Shown: piece by piece, positions 1-6,339 of the stretch
Layout: the number at the start of each line of letters is the position of its first letter
How positions within the stretch are numbered: the stretch's first letter is position 1
Assembly (NCBI GenBank): GCA_002402025.1
Contig: NVUU01000005.1
Span: 1,656 to 8,820 of the forward strand
Source: Candidatus Aerophobota bacterium
GTDB taxonomy: Bacteria; Chlamydiota; Chlamydiia; Chlamydiales; GCA-2402025
Reading direction: 5' to 3'
Length of the DNA stretch: 7,165 nucleotides
The notes under the pieces: generated by a model
Databases searched by the model: none
Told to the model about the DNA's origin: nothing
Seen by the model: the letters and a program-made list of their open reading frames with translations, nothing else
Translations under genes and position numbers: made by a program

Positions 1-833
1 ATGGAGGGCCGGGTTTTGGATGTAGTGAACAAATAACTAAGTTTTTTGATCTAAATCTTTGGAATGTTGTTATGTTCGACCAAAGAGGTGCAATGAGATC
101 AGAGCCTTTTGCTTCCATAGAAGAAAATACTCCCCAATTTTCCATCAGTGATATCGAGCATTTGAGAAAGCATTTAGGGATAGAAAAATGGGTTGTATTT
201 GGTGGCTCTTGGGGATCTGCGTTAGCTCTACTCTATGGTCAGGAACACTACAAACATTGTATAGGGTTTATCTTAAGAGGAGTATGGCTTGTAAGAGAGC
301 CTGATTATTTGCATCTTTTTTATGGGATGGGAAAAATGTTTCCAGAAGCATATGAACCTGTTAAAAATTATATTCCAGAAGAAGAGCGTCATGATTTACT
401 TTCTGCATACCACAGAAGAGTTTGCGATCCCGATCCAGATGTTCATATGCCCGCTGCACGGACATTTATGAAGTTTGATTTAACTTGTGCAACTCATCTA
501 CCAAATCCAGCATTTATTGAAGAGATGGTACAAAATGATAAAATATTACTTAGCGTAGCGAGAGCTTTCTGTCATTATGCAAAGAATGGTTTTTTCCTTA
601 AACCCAACCAAATCCTTTCAAGAATGCAAAGAATAGCACATCTTCCAGCGATTATTGTTCAAGGTCGTTGGGATGCGATATGTTTGCCAGATATGGCCTA
701 TGAGCTACATCAAAGTTGGAAAAATAGCACATTATGGATGATTCCTGATGGAGGACATTTGGCGAATGATCCAACAATTGCAACAGCACTTGTTGCAGCA
801 ACAGAAGAGTTTGCTGAAGCAACTACAAGGTAG
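1..833 (+). CDS. pip: Proline iminopeptidase (alpha/beta hydrolase), 5' end outside the window
   Basis: Cytosolic serine peptidase of the S33 family, which removes N-terminal proline from peptides. The frame is open from base 3 and reads GGPGFGCSEQ directly from the window edge; bases 1-2 are the last two of a codon that fits His, giving the family's HGGPG oxyanion motif. The first in-frame ATG (72) is therefore internal, and about 30-40 N-terminal residues are missing. Numbering from that Met, the nucleophile is Ser46 in GGSWGS (207-209), the acid is Asp201 in GRWDAI (672-674) and the base is His229 in DGGHLA (756-758). The helical cap and the downstream hydrolase part are complete, ending at TAG 831-833. 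Odd points: DQRGAMRS replaces the usual DQRGAGRS, and ARAFCHY stands where the family has ARIE(N/C)HY, so a conserved Glu is Phe. The gene converges on the LRR gene. The fold and family are secure; prolyl specificity is less so. Confidence 0.9.
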   Translation, partial: GGPGFGCSEQITKFFDLNLWNVVMFDQRGAMRSEPFASIEENTPQFSISDIEHLRKHLGIEKWVVFGGSWGSALALLYGQEHYKHCIGFILRGVWLVREPDYLHLFYGMGKMFPEAYEPVKNYIPEEERHDLLSAYHRRVCDPDPDVHMPAARTFMKFDLTCATHLPNPAFIEEMVQNDKILLSVARAFCHYAKNGFFLKPNQILSRMQRIAHLPAIIVQGRWDAICLPDMAYELHQSWKNSTLWMIPDGGHLANDPTIATALVAATEEFAEATTR

Positions 834-882
834 CTAGCCCTTGTGCTATAAGCCCAGATTTTGTGAGTCAAGCAAGTATGGA

Positions 883-894
883 TGTCTATAGACA
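883..894. repeat. 12-bp perfect palindrome in the convergent gap
   Basis: TGTCTATAGACA is a perfect 12-bp palindrome in the 88-bp gap between two convergent genes. As a hairpin it would have only a 4-bp stem, so it is a poor terminator. It could be a protein-binding site, or chance. Confidence 0.35.
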
Positions 895-902
895 GTGATC
901 CC

Positions 903-917
903 TAATGAATTTCATTA
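903..917. repeat. 15-bp inverted repeat 3' of the LRR gene
   Basis: TAATGAA-T-TTCATTA has two perfect 7-bp arms around one base, just beyond the LRR stop codon. Folded on the - strand it gives about five A/T-rich pairs with a small loop and no following T run. At best it is a weak transcript end; no better terminator is visible for either convergent gene. Confidence 0.3.
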
Positions 918-921
918 AAGC

Positions 922-2436
922 TCAAAGTTCTATTGATACACCGTGTAGCTGTGCTGCATGAATCAGTTCTTCCTTAGACTGTCCAGAAATTGATTGATTA
1001 TACTCAAGTCCTAGAAAGCTAAGAGGCGTTTTTAAAGCTCCAATTAAAGCGTGTATGCTGTCATTGGAAATGCCATTCAATCCTAGACTGAGCCACTTTA
1101 TTTTTGAGAAGGGAAGAGCTTCCGCAAGAGCAACGCAACCTTTGTCTTGGATATTATTTGAACTAAAATAAAGCTTTTCTAGGCACGAGTGTTTCAAAGC
1201 ATTAGCAAGAATCTCCGCTCCTTCAGGCCCAATTGATCTGTCACAACGCAACTCCAAAGTTTTTATGTGTCCTTTTTCCAAAATCTCTGCAAAGACTCTA
1301 GCTCCATTTGTTCCAATCTCATTAAAACCAAATGAGAGGCTAATAACTTTAGACTTTAGAATTCCTTCTTTAAATTTCTCGAGTGATTCCAAATTAAATT
1401 TTTCTTGATCAAGACTGAGATTCAGCACTTGAACCTGAGATGAAGGAAGAGCATTTGACAAGGAAATCAATCCCTGACTTCCTAAATGATTGGTTCCTAA
1501 TTTTAATTCCTTAACCTGTGAAAGAGGAAGAGTCAAAGCTAATTGTTTCACCCCTTTTTCTGTAATACCACAACGTGAAAGATCTAATTTTTGGATTTTG
1601 GAAAATTCAAGAATTTTAGCCAGTTCGAATGCTATCGAATCTCCCATAAAATTGCCTCCAAGAGATAAATCTTGCAAGTCACTGTTCATAATTCCAAAAT
1701 GAAAAAATTCTGCTAATTCATCATGTTCCATACGAATATTGTTTTCGGAGAGATTCAATTTCTGGATCTTTGTTTCTGGAAGTGTCATCATAAGATAAAT
1801 TAGATGATGATCACAAATGTTGCTGCATCCGAGATCAAGTTCTAAAATTTTGGATTCAGGAAGCGCAGTGATTAGCGCATGAAAGTCTTTTTGAGACATT
1901 TCTTCAGAATCTCCACCAAATGAATAAAGATCTAATTTCTGAATCTGTGTTTGAGGAAGAATTTGAAATAGCTTGTCTATAGCACAGCCTGAATTGGATC
2001 TTAGCTCTAAGTTTATGACTTGAGTTTTTGGTAAAGCCTTTGCTAGAGCAAGCATGCCAGTATATTCAAATGTATTATTTGACAGATTCAGTGTGCTGAT
2101 ATTTAATGAGGGTAGAATTTCTGCAAGTAGAACCAACTGCTCATCTGTAACATATTTTGCATACAGATCTAAAACTGTCGGGTCTTTTTCTAACAACTTC
2201 TCAATCATTGTTAAAAATTGCTCTTCTTTGTTTATTCGGTTCAATTGTAAATGTTTTTGATAATCACATTCTGTTTTAAGATATTCCATGATCGATGAGT
2301 TTTCCAAATGTTGCTTAGGCATTTGTTCGGTCAAGAGCAATTCAGTCTGATCTGGTACGACATTTTCAACTTGTTCGTTTGTAAAAAATTGGGTGAACAC
2401 AGGTTCTATCCCGTCTGAAATTTCTGATACACTCAT
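922..2436 (-). CDS. Leucine-rich-repeat protein, ribonuclease-inhibitor type
   Basis: A 504-residue protein built almost entirely of 27-32-residue LRRs of the pattern IQKLDLSxNxIxxxGxxxLAxALPxSK. Fourteen clear repeats run from about residue 112 to 500, preceded by a degenerate one at about 88-110 (VLDLYAKYVTDEQL). Each unit pairs a beta strand with a helix ending in ALP or ILP, as in ribonuclease inhibitor, so a curved solenoid for protein binding is expected. Residues 1-87 are polar and partly acidic, with no signal peptide or membrane segment; they match no family I know and could carry a non-Sec secretion signal. The start is ATG 2434-2436 with only a weak GGA eight bases upstream. The gene is AT-rich (a sampled 60-base line has 16 G/C) and stands alone. 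No catalytic domain is visible. In amoeba-associated bacteria such proteins are often proposed effectors; that role is inferred here. Confidence 0.85.
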   Translation of the reverse strand: MSVSEISDGIEPVFTQFFTNEQVENVVPDQTELLLTEQMPKQHLENSSIMEYLKTECDYQKHLQLNRINKEEQFLTMIEKLLEKDPTVLDLYAKYVTDEQLVLLAEILPSLNISTLNLSNNTFEYTGMLALAKALPKTQVINLELRSNSGCAIDKLFQILPQTQIQKLDLYSFGGDSEEMSQKDFHALITALPESKILELDLGCSNICDHHLIYLMMTLPETKIQKLNLSENNIRMEHDELAEFFHFGIMNSDLQDLSLGGNFMGDSIAFELAKILEFSKIQKLDLSRCGITEKGVKQLALTLPLSQVKELKLGTNHLGSQGLISLSNALPSSQVQVLNLSLDQEKFNLESLEKFKEGILKSKVISLSFGFNEIGTNGARVFAEILEKGHIKTLELRCDRSIGPEGAEILANALKHSCLEKLYFSSNNIQDKGCVALAEALPFSKIKWLSLGLNGISNDSIHALIGALKTPLSFLGLEYNQSISGQSKEELIHAAQLHGVSIEL

Positions 2437-2472
2437 ACTATATTTCCAAAGTTAATTAAATTAATTTCAAGG

Positions 2473-2502
2473 ATAGTAATGCATGTATAAATTAAAAAGC
2501 AA
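2473..2502 (-). promoter_or_regulatory. Candidate sigma70 promoter of the LRR gene, proximal
   Basis: On the - strand, TTGCTT (2497-2502), an 18-bp spacer and TACTAT (2473-2478) lie about 35-65 bp upstream of the LRR start. Both boxes are imperfect, and AT-rich DNA yields such matches by chance. Confidence 0.3.
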
Positions 2503-2520
2503 GAGTGTTTAATAAACCTG

Positions 2521-2542
2521 ATTTGTTTGTTATAAAACAAAT
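2521..2542. repeat. Inverted repeat around a candidate -10 box
   Basis: ATTTGTTT (2521-2528) and AAACAAAT (2535-2542) are perfect 8-bp arms separated by six bases, GTTATA. It has the shape of an operator, or an AT-rich hairpin. The surrounding DNA is very AT-rich, so chance is possible. Confidence 0.45.
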
Positions 2543-2557
2543 TAATATTTTAAGCAA
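2529..2557 (-). promoter_or_regulatory. Candidate sigma70 promoter of the LRR gene, distal
   Basis: On the - strand, TTGCTT (2552-2557), a 17-bp spacer and TATAAC (2529-2534). The -10 box is exactly the loop of an 8-bp inverted repeat, so a protein bound to that repeat would cover the promoter. Confidence 0.35.
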
Positions 2558-2599
2558 AATCATTGTCTATAATTGTATGCAGATAATTCTCCAGGCTAT

Positions 2600-3035
2600 C
2601 TAGTAGAGTTGGTAAAGAATGTGTGCGAGCGGGACGTTCTCTGTTTGGATGGTGTTGTTTACGATTCTCATTTGATTTCCGTGGAGGTCATTGAGAGTCT
2701 TCAAAGAGGATTTCATAGAGTTTTTCATCGACGCAGCTTTTAACTCCATGTCTTTAGGCATGGGTGCAGGAATGCGGTTTTGGTCTTCGATTGGAACAAA
2801 AACAATCAAACCGAGTAGCTGAATGGCATATTCCATCATATGTACCCAATCTTCTGTATCGATTTAGCTGCTGTTCAAAATCTTCTACAGAGGGTGGGTC
2901 TGAAAATCCGTATCCTTCTTCTTCAAGAAGGTGGTAAGGCTCGCCTACTGAAACATAGCTTGGGAGCTGTTTTAGTAAGGATGATACTAGAGTTGACTTT
3001 CCAGAAAAGTGAGTTCCTGAAATCGCGATTCGCAT
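2600..3035 (-). pseudogene. Broken P-loop ATPase (AAA_28-like), internal deletion and frameshift
   Basis: The start is strong: ATG 3033-3035 with AAAGGAG four bases upstream. The N-terminal part begins MRIAISGTHFSGKSTL (Walker A GTHFSGKS, residues 7-14) and runs through GEPYHLLEEEGY to VEDFEQQLN at about 2862. From there the frame goes out of register and ends after 93 residues at 2754. The C-terminal half lies in another frame, from about 2862 to TAG at 2600-2602: IDTEDWVHMMEYAIQLLG, then LIVFVPIEDQNRIP, which matches the family's normal C-terminus. Between QQL and DTEDWV the family normally has roughly 35-45 residues, including a DRCP motif, all absent here. A deletion not divisible by three, with its join near ATCGAT (2858-2863), explains this. 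The start is 30 bp after the DUF4143 stop on the same strand, so the two may share a transcript. An intact protein is not expected; a truncated ATP-binding peptide could still be made. Confidence 0.8.
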
Positions 3036-3065
3036 ATAGCTCCTTTATGTAAGATTTATTGAAGA

Positions 3066-4400
3066 CTAGAGAATTTTATAAAGCTCCTTAGTTAAACGAG
3101 GCAGTTGTTCAATTAGATAAAAAGGTATAGACAATACTGGATGGGTAAAGGAAAGGGGATTTTCTGAAATACGAACACCAAAAGGCATTTTTCTTTCTTC
3201 AATAAGCTGCTTAAGAGAGCGAAGAGAACCAATTGCTCCAGCTTTTACTTCTATAGCAAGGATGTTGGAATCAATCGCTATAAGATAATCGACTTCAGCG
3301 CTGCTGCTTTTTTTCTCTCGGGTCCAAAAGAAAAGGTTGTTCATGTCATTCTTCCCTGTATAAGCAAGGAGTTCTTGCCCGACAAATTGTTCGGCTAAAG
3401 CTCCCTCGTTAATAAGTAGTAGATCTTGCTTAAATAAAAGGTCCAAGTCTAAATTACAGGCACGTTTTACAAGACCTATATCTAGAAAGAGAAGTTTGAA
3501 CTTTTTTTCATTCATATGAGTAGCAAAGGGCAAGCCGGCAGCCGATGCTGCATAGACAAGAATGATTAATCCAGCATCGCGTAGCTTATAAAGAGCATTT
3601 TTTAAGGTGCGAGCAGGTGTATCGGCCTCAAGTTTTGAATATTTAAACCATTGTGCAATAAGACCAGGAGCCTTGGTGAAAATGGTTTTTAGATGATCAT
3701 GCTGAGTGAGAGTTGCATATTTTCCAAAATCATTTCGAAACGTTGATAGAATAGCAGTTTGTATTTCTTGGCATTGGAGAAGGCTTTTATTTGTCAGATA
3801 TGCAGAGATAACAGCAGGCATGCCTCCTAAAGCAATGTATTCTCGAACAAGAGCAAGTAATCTATTGTGAATAGCTTCTTCTACTTCATCTTTAACATGT
3901 ATAGTACTTAGATATTTTCTTAATTTTTCGTTATTTGATGCATCAAGATATTCAGCAAAAGACATGGGTCTCATATGAAGAAATTGTACACGGCCAACTG
4001 GCATTCGAAATTTGGGATCATTTAAGGTAAATTCAAGTAGAGATCCTGCCCCAATGACATGAAGTTTTGGCATCTGCTCTTTAAAATACCTAAGAGCTAA
4101 AATAGCCTGTGGGCATTCCTGGATCTCATCAATAAATAAAAGAGTTTTTTCAGGCTGAATAGTAATCCCGGACAGTAATTCGATTGAGTTTACAATTTTC
4201 ACTGGGTCTAGTGAACTAAAACATTTCGTATATTCGGGATATTGTTCAAAATTGATTACGACATAATTATCGAAATGTTCTTTTCCAAATTTCTCTACTA
4301 TATAGCTTTTACCTACCTGCCTTGCTCCTCTCAAGAGTAGAGGTAATCGTCCATTTAGATCTTTCCAGCGAAGCAAATCAAGCTCAATATCTCTTTTCAT
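3066..4400 (-). CDS. DUF4143-family AAA+ ATPase (ATP-binding protein)
   Basis: A 444-residue member of the widespread AAA_14/DUF4143 family, whose cellular role is not settled. Walker A is GARQVGKS (residues 25-32), Walker B is LLFIDEIQ (87-94) and the sensor-like segment is IGAGSLLEF (116-124). The DUF4143 part spans about 210-345. The C-terminus has a PD-(D/E)xK-like arrangement: Glu337 in GALAEQF, Asp371 in AEVDYLI and Glu384-x-Lys386 in AIEVKAG, so a nuclease-like fold is plausible. The start chosen is ATG 4398-4400 with AAGG five bases upstream; family members typically begin here, with the ATPase motif some 25 residues in. An in-frame ATG at 4463 would add 21 residues but lies upstream of the -10 box of the best promoter. 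The gene appears intact and ends at TAG 3066-3068, just before the broken ATPase gene. The many relatives are usually scattered accessory genes. Confidence 0.9.
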   Translation of the reverse strand: MKRDIELDLLRWKDLNGRLPLLLRGARQVGKSYIVEKFGKEHFDNYVVINFEQYPEYTKCFSSLDPVKIVNSIELLSGITIQPEKTLLFIDEIQECPQAILALRYFKEQMPKLHVIGAGSLLEFTLNDPKFRMPVGRVQFLHMRPMSFAEYLDASNNEKLRKYLSTIHVKDEVEEAIHNRLLALVREYIALGGMPAVISAYLTNKSLLQCQEIQTAILSTFRNDFGKYATLTQHDHLKTIFTKAPGLIAQWFKYSKLEADTPARTLKNALYKLRDAGLIILVYAASAAGLPFATHMNEKKFKLLFLDIGLVKRACNLDLDLLFKQDLLLINEGALAEQFVGQELLAYTGKNDMNNLFFWTREKKSSSAEVDYLIAIDSNILAIEVKAGAIGSLRSLKQLIEERKMPFGVRISENPLSFTHPVLSIPFYLIEQLPRLTKELYKIL

Positions 4401-4419
4401 AAGCACCTTTTTACCCTTT

Positions 4420-4448
4420 ATAATAGTAGATGAATGCACATTTGACAA
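4420..4448 (-). promoter_or_regulatory. Sigma70 promoter of the DUF4143 gene, proximal
   Basis: On the - strand, TTGTCA (4443-4448), a spacer of exactly 17 bp and TATTAT (4420-4425): one mismatch to consensus in each box. Transcription should begin near 4413, giving a leader of about 13 bases that still contains the AAGG ribosome-binding site. This supports translation from 4400. Confidence 0.7.
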
Positions 4449-4483
4449 GGCATTTATATGCATTTATTGCACATTTTACAAGG
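4435..4483. repeat. Two direct copies of a 16-bp motif, 33 bp apart
   Basis: TGCACATTTGACAAGG (4435-4450) and TGCACATTTTACAAGG (4468-4483) differ at one of 16 bases. Each covers the -35 box of one promoter. A 33-bp pitch is about three helical turns, so proteins on the two sites would face the same side of the DNA. This fits a repressor or self-regulation site; the bound protein is unknown. Confidence 0.6.
4453..4481 (-). promoter_or_regulatory. Second promoter of the DUF4143 gene, 33 bp upstream
   Basis: On the - strand, TTGTAA (4476-4481), 17 bp and TATAAA (4453-4458). Both boxes sit exactly 33 bp upstream of the matching boxes of the proximal promoter. It may be a true second start, or a duplicated operator that happens to look like a promoter. 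Confidence 0.5.
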
Positions 4484-4487
4484 TAAG

Positions 4488-4529
4488 TATCGCAAGTGAC
4501 TTAAGGTGAGTGCTGTGAGGAGTGCGATA
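4488..4529. repeat. Spaced 7-bp inverted repeat between ABC-F and DUF4143 genes
   Basis: TATCGCA (4488-4494) and TGCGATA (4523-4529) are perfect complementary arms around 28 bases. It lies just past the ABC-F stop codon. No T run follows on the - strand, so it is not a standard intrinsic terminator; it could be a transcript end of another kind, or chance. Confidence 0.3.
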
Positions 4530-4536
4530 TGTTGGT

Positions 4537-6327
4537 TTAGGTCTTATCCTCAAGTTCTTGCCATCGACGATAGACTTCGTCGACTTCTTCCTGTTTATTG
4601 GCAAGATTTTGGCAGGTCTGTTGAAGGGCGTCGGTGTCGTTCTGAATCGCAGGGTCCGCTAAGATAGCTGACAAGGCGTCTATTTCTTCTCCGAGAGCTG
4701 TGAGAGTCTCTTCCATCTTCGCCAACTCCTTCTTCTCTTTATAGGAGAGTTTAGTTTTTTTGACAGATGTCTTTGTTTTGGTGGCAGAGGGTTCTCGAGA
4801 CTTTTCTAAAGCGCATTTTTTTCGGTGCTGCAGCCAAGCTTCTGTATCATTAAAAGTGCTATGTCCTCCATTGCTATCGAGAGCTACCAAATTGTCTGCT
4901 ACGCGGTCGATTATTGCACGATCGTGGGAGATTAGGACAACGCTACCCGGAAAATCGTCGAGGCTTGCCTCCAAGATCTCAAGAGTGTCGATATCAAGGT
5001 CATTCGTAGGTTCATCGAGGAGCAATAAATCAACTGGCTGCATCATCAGACGAGCAATGAGAACACGAGCGCGCTCGCCACCAGACAGCAGCTTTATGGG
5101 GAGGTCTAAGCGGCTTTTATCGAACAAAAACTTCTTACACCAACTGTAAATGTGGATGCTACTGCCTCGATAGATTATAGTATCGCCATTAGGAGAGAGT
5201 GCATCGCGTAGAGAAAGGTTTAAGTCTAAGCTTTCACGGTGTTGATCGAAGTAAAAGATCTTCAAACCGTCAGCATATTTTATAGTACCGCTATCGCTGT
5301 TGATCTCTCCGGCGAGTATTTTGAGCAATGTAGTTTTACCACTGCCATTGTCTCCTACAATAGCTATCCGGTCTCCCCGCACCAGTCTGATATCTATTTC
5401 TGAGAAGATTTTTTTGCCTTCGAACTCTTTACTGATGTTCTTTGCAGTTAGCAGTATTTTTGTTTTTCTATCGGTGGAGCTGAAGCCAAGCTCTGTTTTA
5501 CTTTCGGTATTCCGGAATTTAACATTGGCGAGTTCATGCTGAAGTCTGGCGGCTTCTTGTATGCGCGCTTTAGCTTTTGTTGAGCGCGCTTTAGGAGATT
5601 GCTTCAACCATTCTTCCTCTCTACGAGTTTTTGATCTGAGACTTCTCTCATATTTCTCCTGACCCATTAAAAAGTTTTCCCGAGCCTTTATGAATTCGAC
5701 ATACCCCCCATCAACAGAAAAAATCCCTTTGGGGTATCGATGACTCAATTCCCAGATCTTACTGCTGATAGTATCGAGGAACGCGCGGTCATGGCTTGTG
5801 ACAATAAAAGTTTTAAAGGATCTCTTAAGGAAGCTTTCTAACCATAAAATCGTATCGAGGTCAAGATGGTTTGTTGGTTCATCTAACAAGAGAATATTGG
5901 GCTCGTTGACAAGAGCTTTGGCGATGGCAAGCCTCCGTGTCCTCCCTCCAGAAAGTTCACTGGCAAGCTGCGCAGGATCTGCAAGACCTACTTGACCTAG
6001 TATTCTTCGAATATGCCTCTCTCTATTAGATTCGTCGATATGAGTGTCATTGATCAAAGCATCTTCGAGAACTTCTTGGACAGTTCCACTGTGTTTCTCG
6101 ATATGTTGGGGGACATAGCCTATGTGAGCGCTTTTGCTATGAACGATCTCTCCAGTATCTGGGCTATCTAGTTTAGCGAATAGATTTAAAAGCGTAGATT
6201 TTCCGGCGCCATTGGGGCCTATAAGCCCTACGCGGTCTCCGGGAGAAAAGCTTACAGAAAGGTCTCGAAAAAGGTCGCGCAAGCCGTATGATTTACTGAT
6301 AGATTTACAGCTTATAAGTGGGGGCAA
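4537..6327 (-). CDS. uup: ABC-F ATPase, Uup type
   Basis: A 596-residue soluble ATPase with two ABC domains and no membrane segment; ABC-F proteins act on ribosomes. Domain 1 has Walker A GPNGAGKST (37-45), signature LSGGR (125-129), Walker B LLDEPTNHLD (147-156, catalytic Glu150) and switch His in TSHD. Domain 2 has Walker A GDNGSGKTT (325-333), signature LSGGE (414-418), Walker B LLDEPTNDLD (436-445, Glu439) and SHD (467-469). The linker (about 213-264) contains EEEWLKQSPKARSTKAKARI, the hallmark of Uup. Residues about 517-596 form a Lys-rich stretch and the Uup-type C-terminal coiled coil. Both catalytic sites look intact, and the length is slightly below E. coli Uup (about 635). The start is TTG 6325-6327, with GGAG six bases upstream; homologues begin with a PPLISC-like sequence. 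A TTG at 6339 in the same frame has no ribosome-binding site. Base composition looks higher in GC than the flanking genes. Confidence 0.93.
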   Translation of the reverse strand: MPPLISCKSISKSYGLRDLFRDLSVSFSPGDRVGLIGPNGAGKSTLLNLFAKLDSPDTGEIVHSKSAHIGYVPQHIEKHSGTVQEVLEDALINDTHIDESNRERHIRRILGQVGLADPAQLASELSGGRTRRLAIAKALVNEPNILLLDEPTNHLDLDTILWLESFLKRSFKTFIVTSHDRAFLDTISSKIWELSHRYPKGIFSVDGGYVEFIKARENFLMGQEKYERSLRSKTRREEEWLKQSPKARSTKAKARIQEAARLQHELANVKFRNTESKTELGFSSTDRKTKILLTAKNISKEFEGKKIFSEIDIRLVRGDRIAIVGDNGSGKTTLLKILAGEINSDSGTIKYADGLKIFYFDQHRESLDLNLSLRDALSPNGDTIIYRGSSIHIYSWCKKFLFDKSRLDLPIKLLSGGERARVLIARLMMQPVDLLLLDEPTNDLDIDTLEILEASLDDFPGSVVLISHDRAIIDRVADNLVALDSNGGHSTFNDTEAWLQHRKKCALEKSREPSATKTKTSVKKTKLSYKEKKELAKMEETLTALGEEIDALSAILADPAIQNDTDALQQTCQNLANKQEEVDEVYRRWQELEDKT

Positions 6328-6333
6328 TGGGAT

Positions 6334-6337
6334 CTCC
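6334..6337 (-). promoter_or_regulatory. Ribosome-binding site deciding the TTG start of the ABC-F gene
   Basis: GGAG on the - strand lies six bases before TTG 6325-6327. It overlaps the alternative TTG at 6337-6339, which has only CCAAAAAACA before it. This makes 6327 the better start. Confidence 0.65.
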
Positions 6338-6339
6338 AA

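Noticed and set aside
1490..2260. Short + strand open frames inside the LRR gene
   Set aside because: They lie opposite a coherent repeat protein, lack family features and have low-complexity translations; they are shadows.
2600..2839. A separate small intact protein starting MMEYAIQLL
   Set aside because: The frame upstream of this Met is also homologous (IDTEDWVH), and the sequence is the known C-terminal half of the ATPase; there is no ribosome-binding site before it.
4401..4463. Upstream in-frame ATG at 4463 as start of the DUF4143 protein
   Set aside because: It lies upstream of the proximal promoter's -10 box, has no ribosome-binding site, and adds residues that do not look like the family's N-terminus.
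4435..4483. The two 16-bp motif copies as a minimal CRISPR array
   Set aside because: Only two copies with a 17-bp interval, sitting on promoter boxes, and no cas genes; a regulatory element explains them better.
4760..5995. Several + strand open frames opposite the ABC-F gene
   Set aside because: The - strand has complete Walker, signature and linker motifs in register; the + frames are by-products of that sequence.
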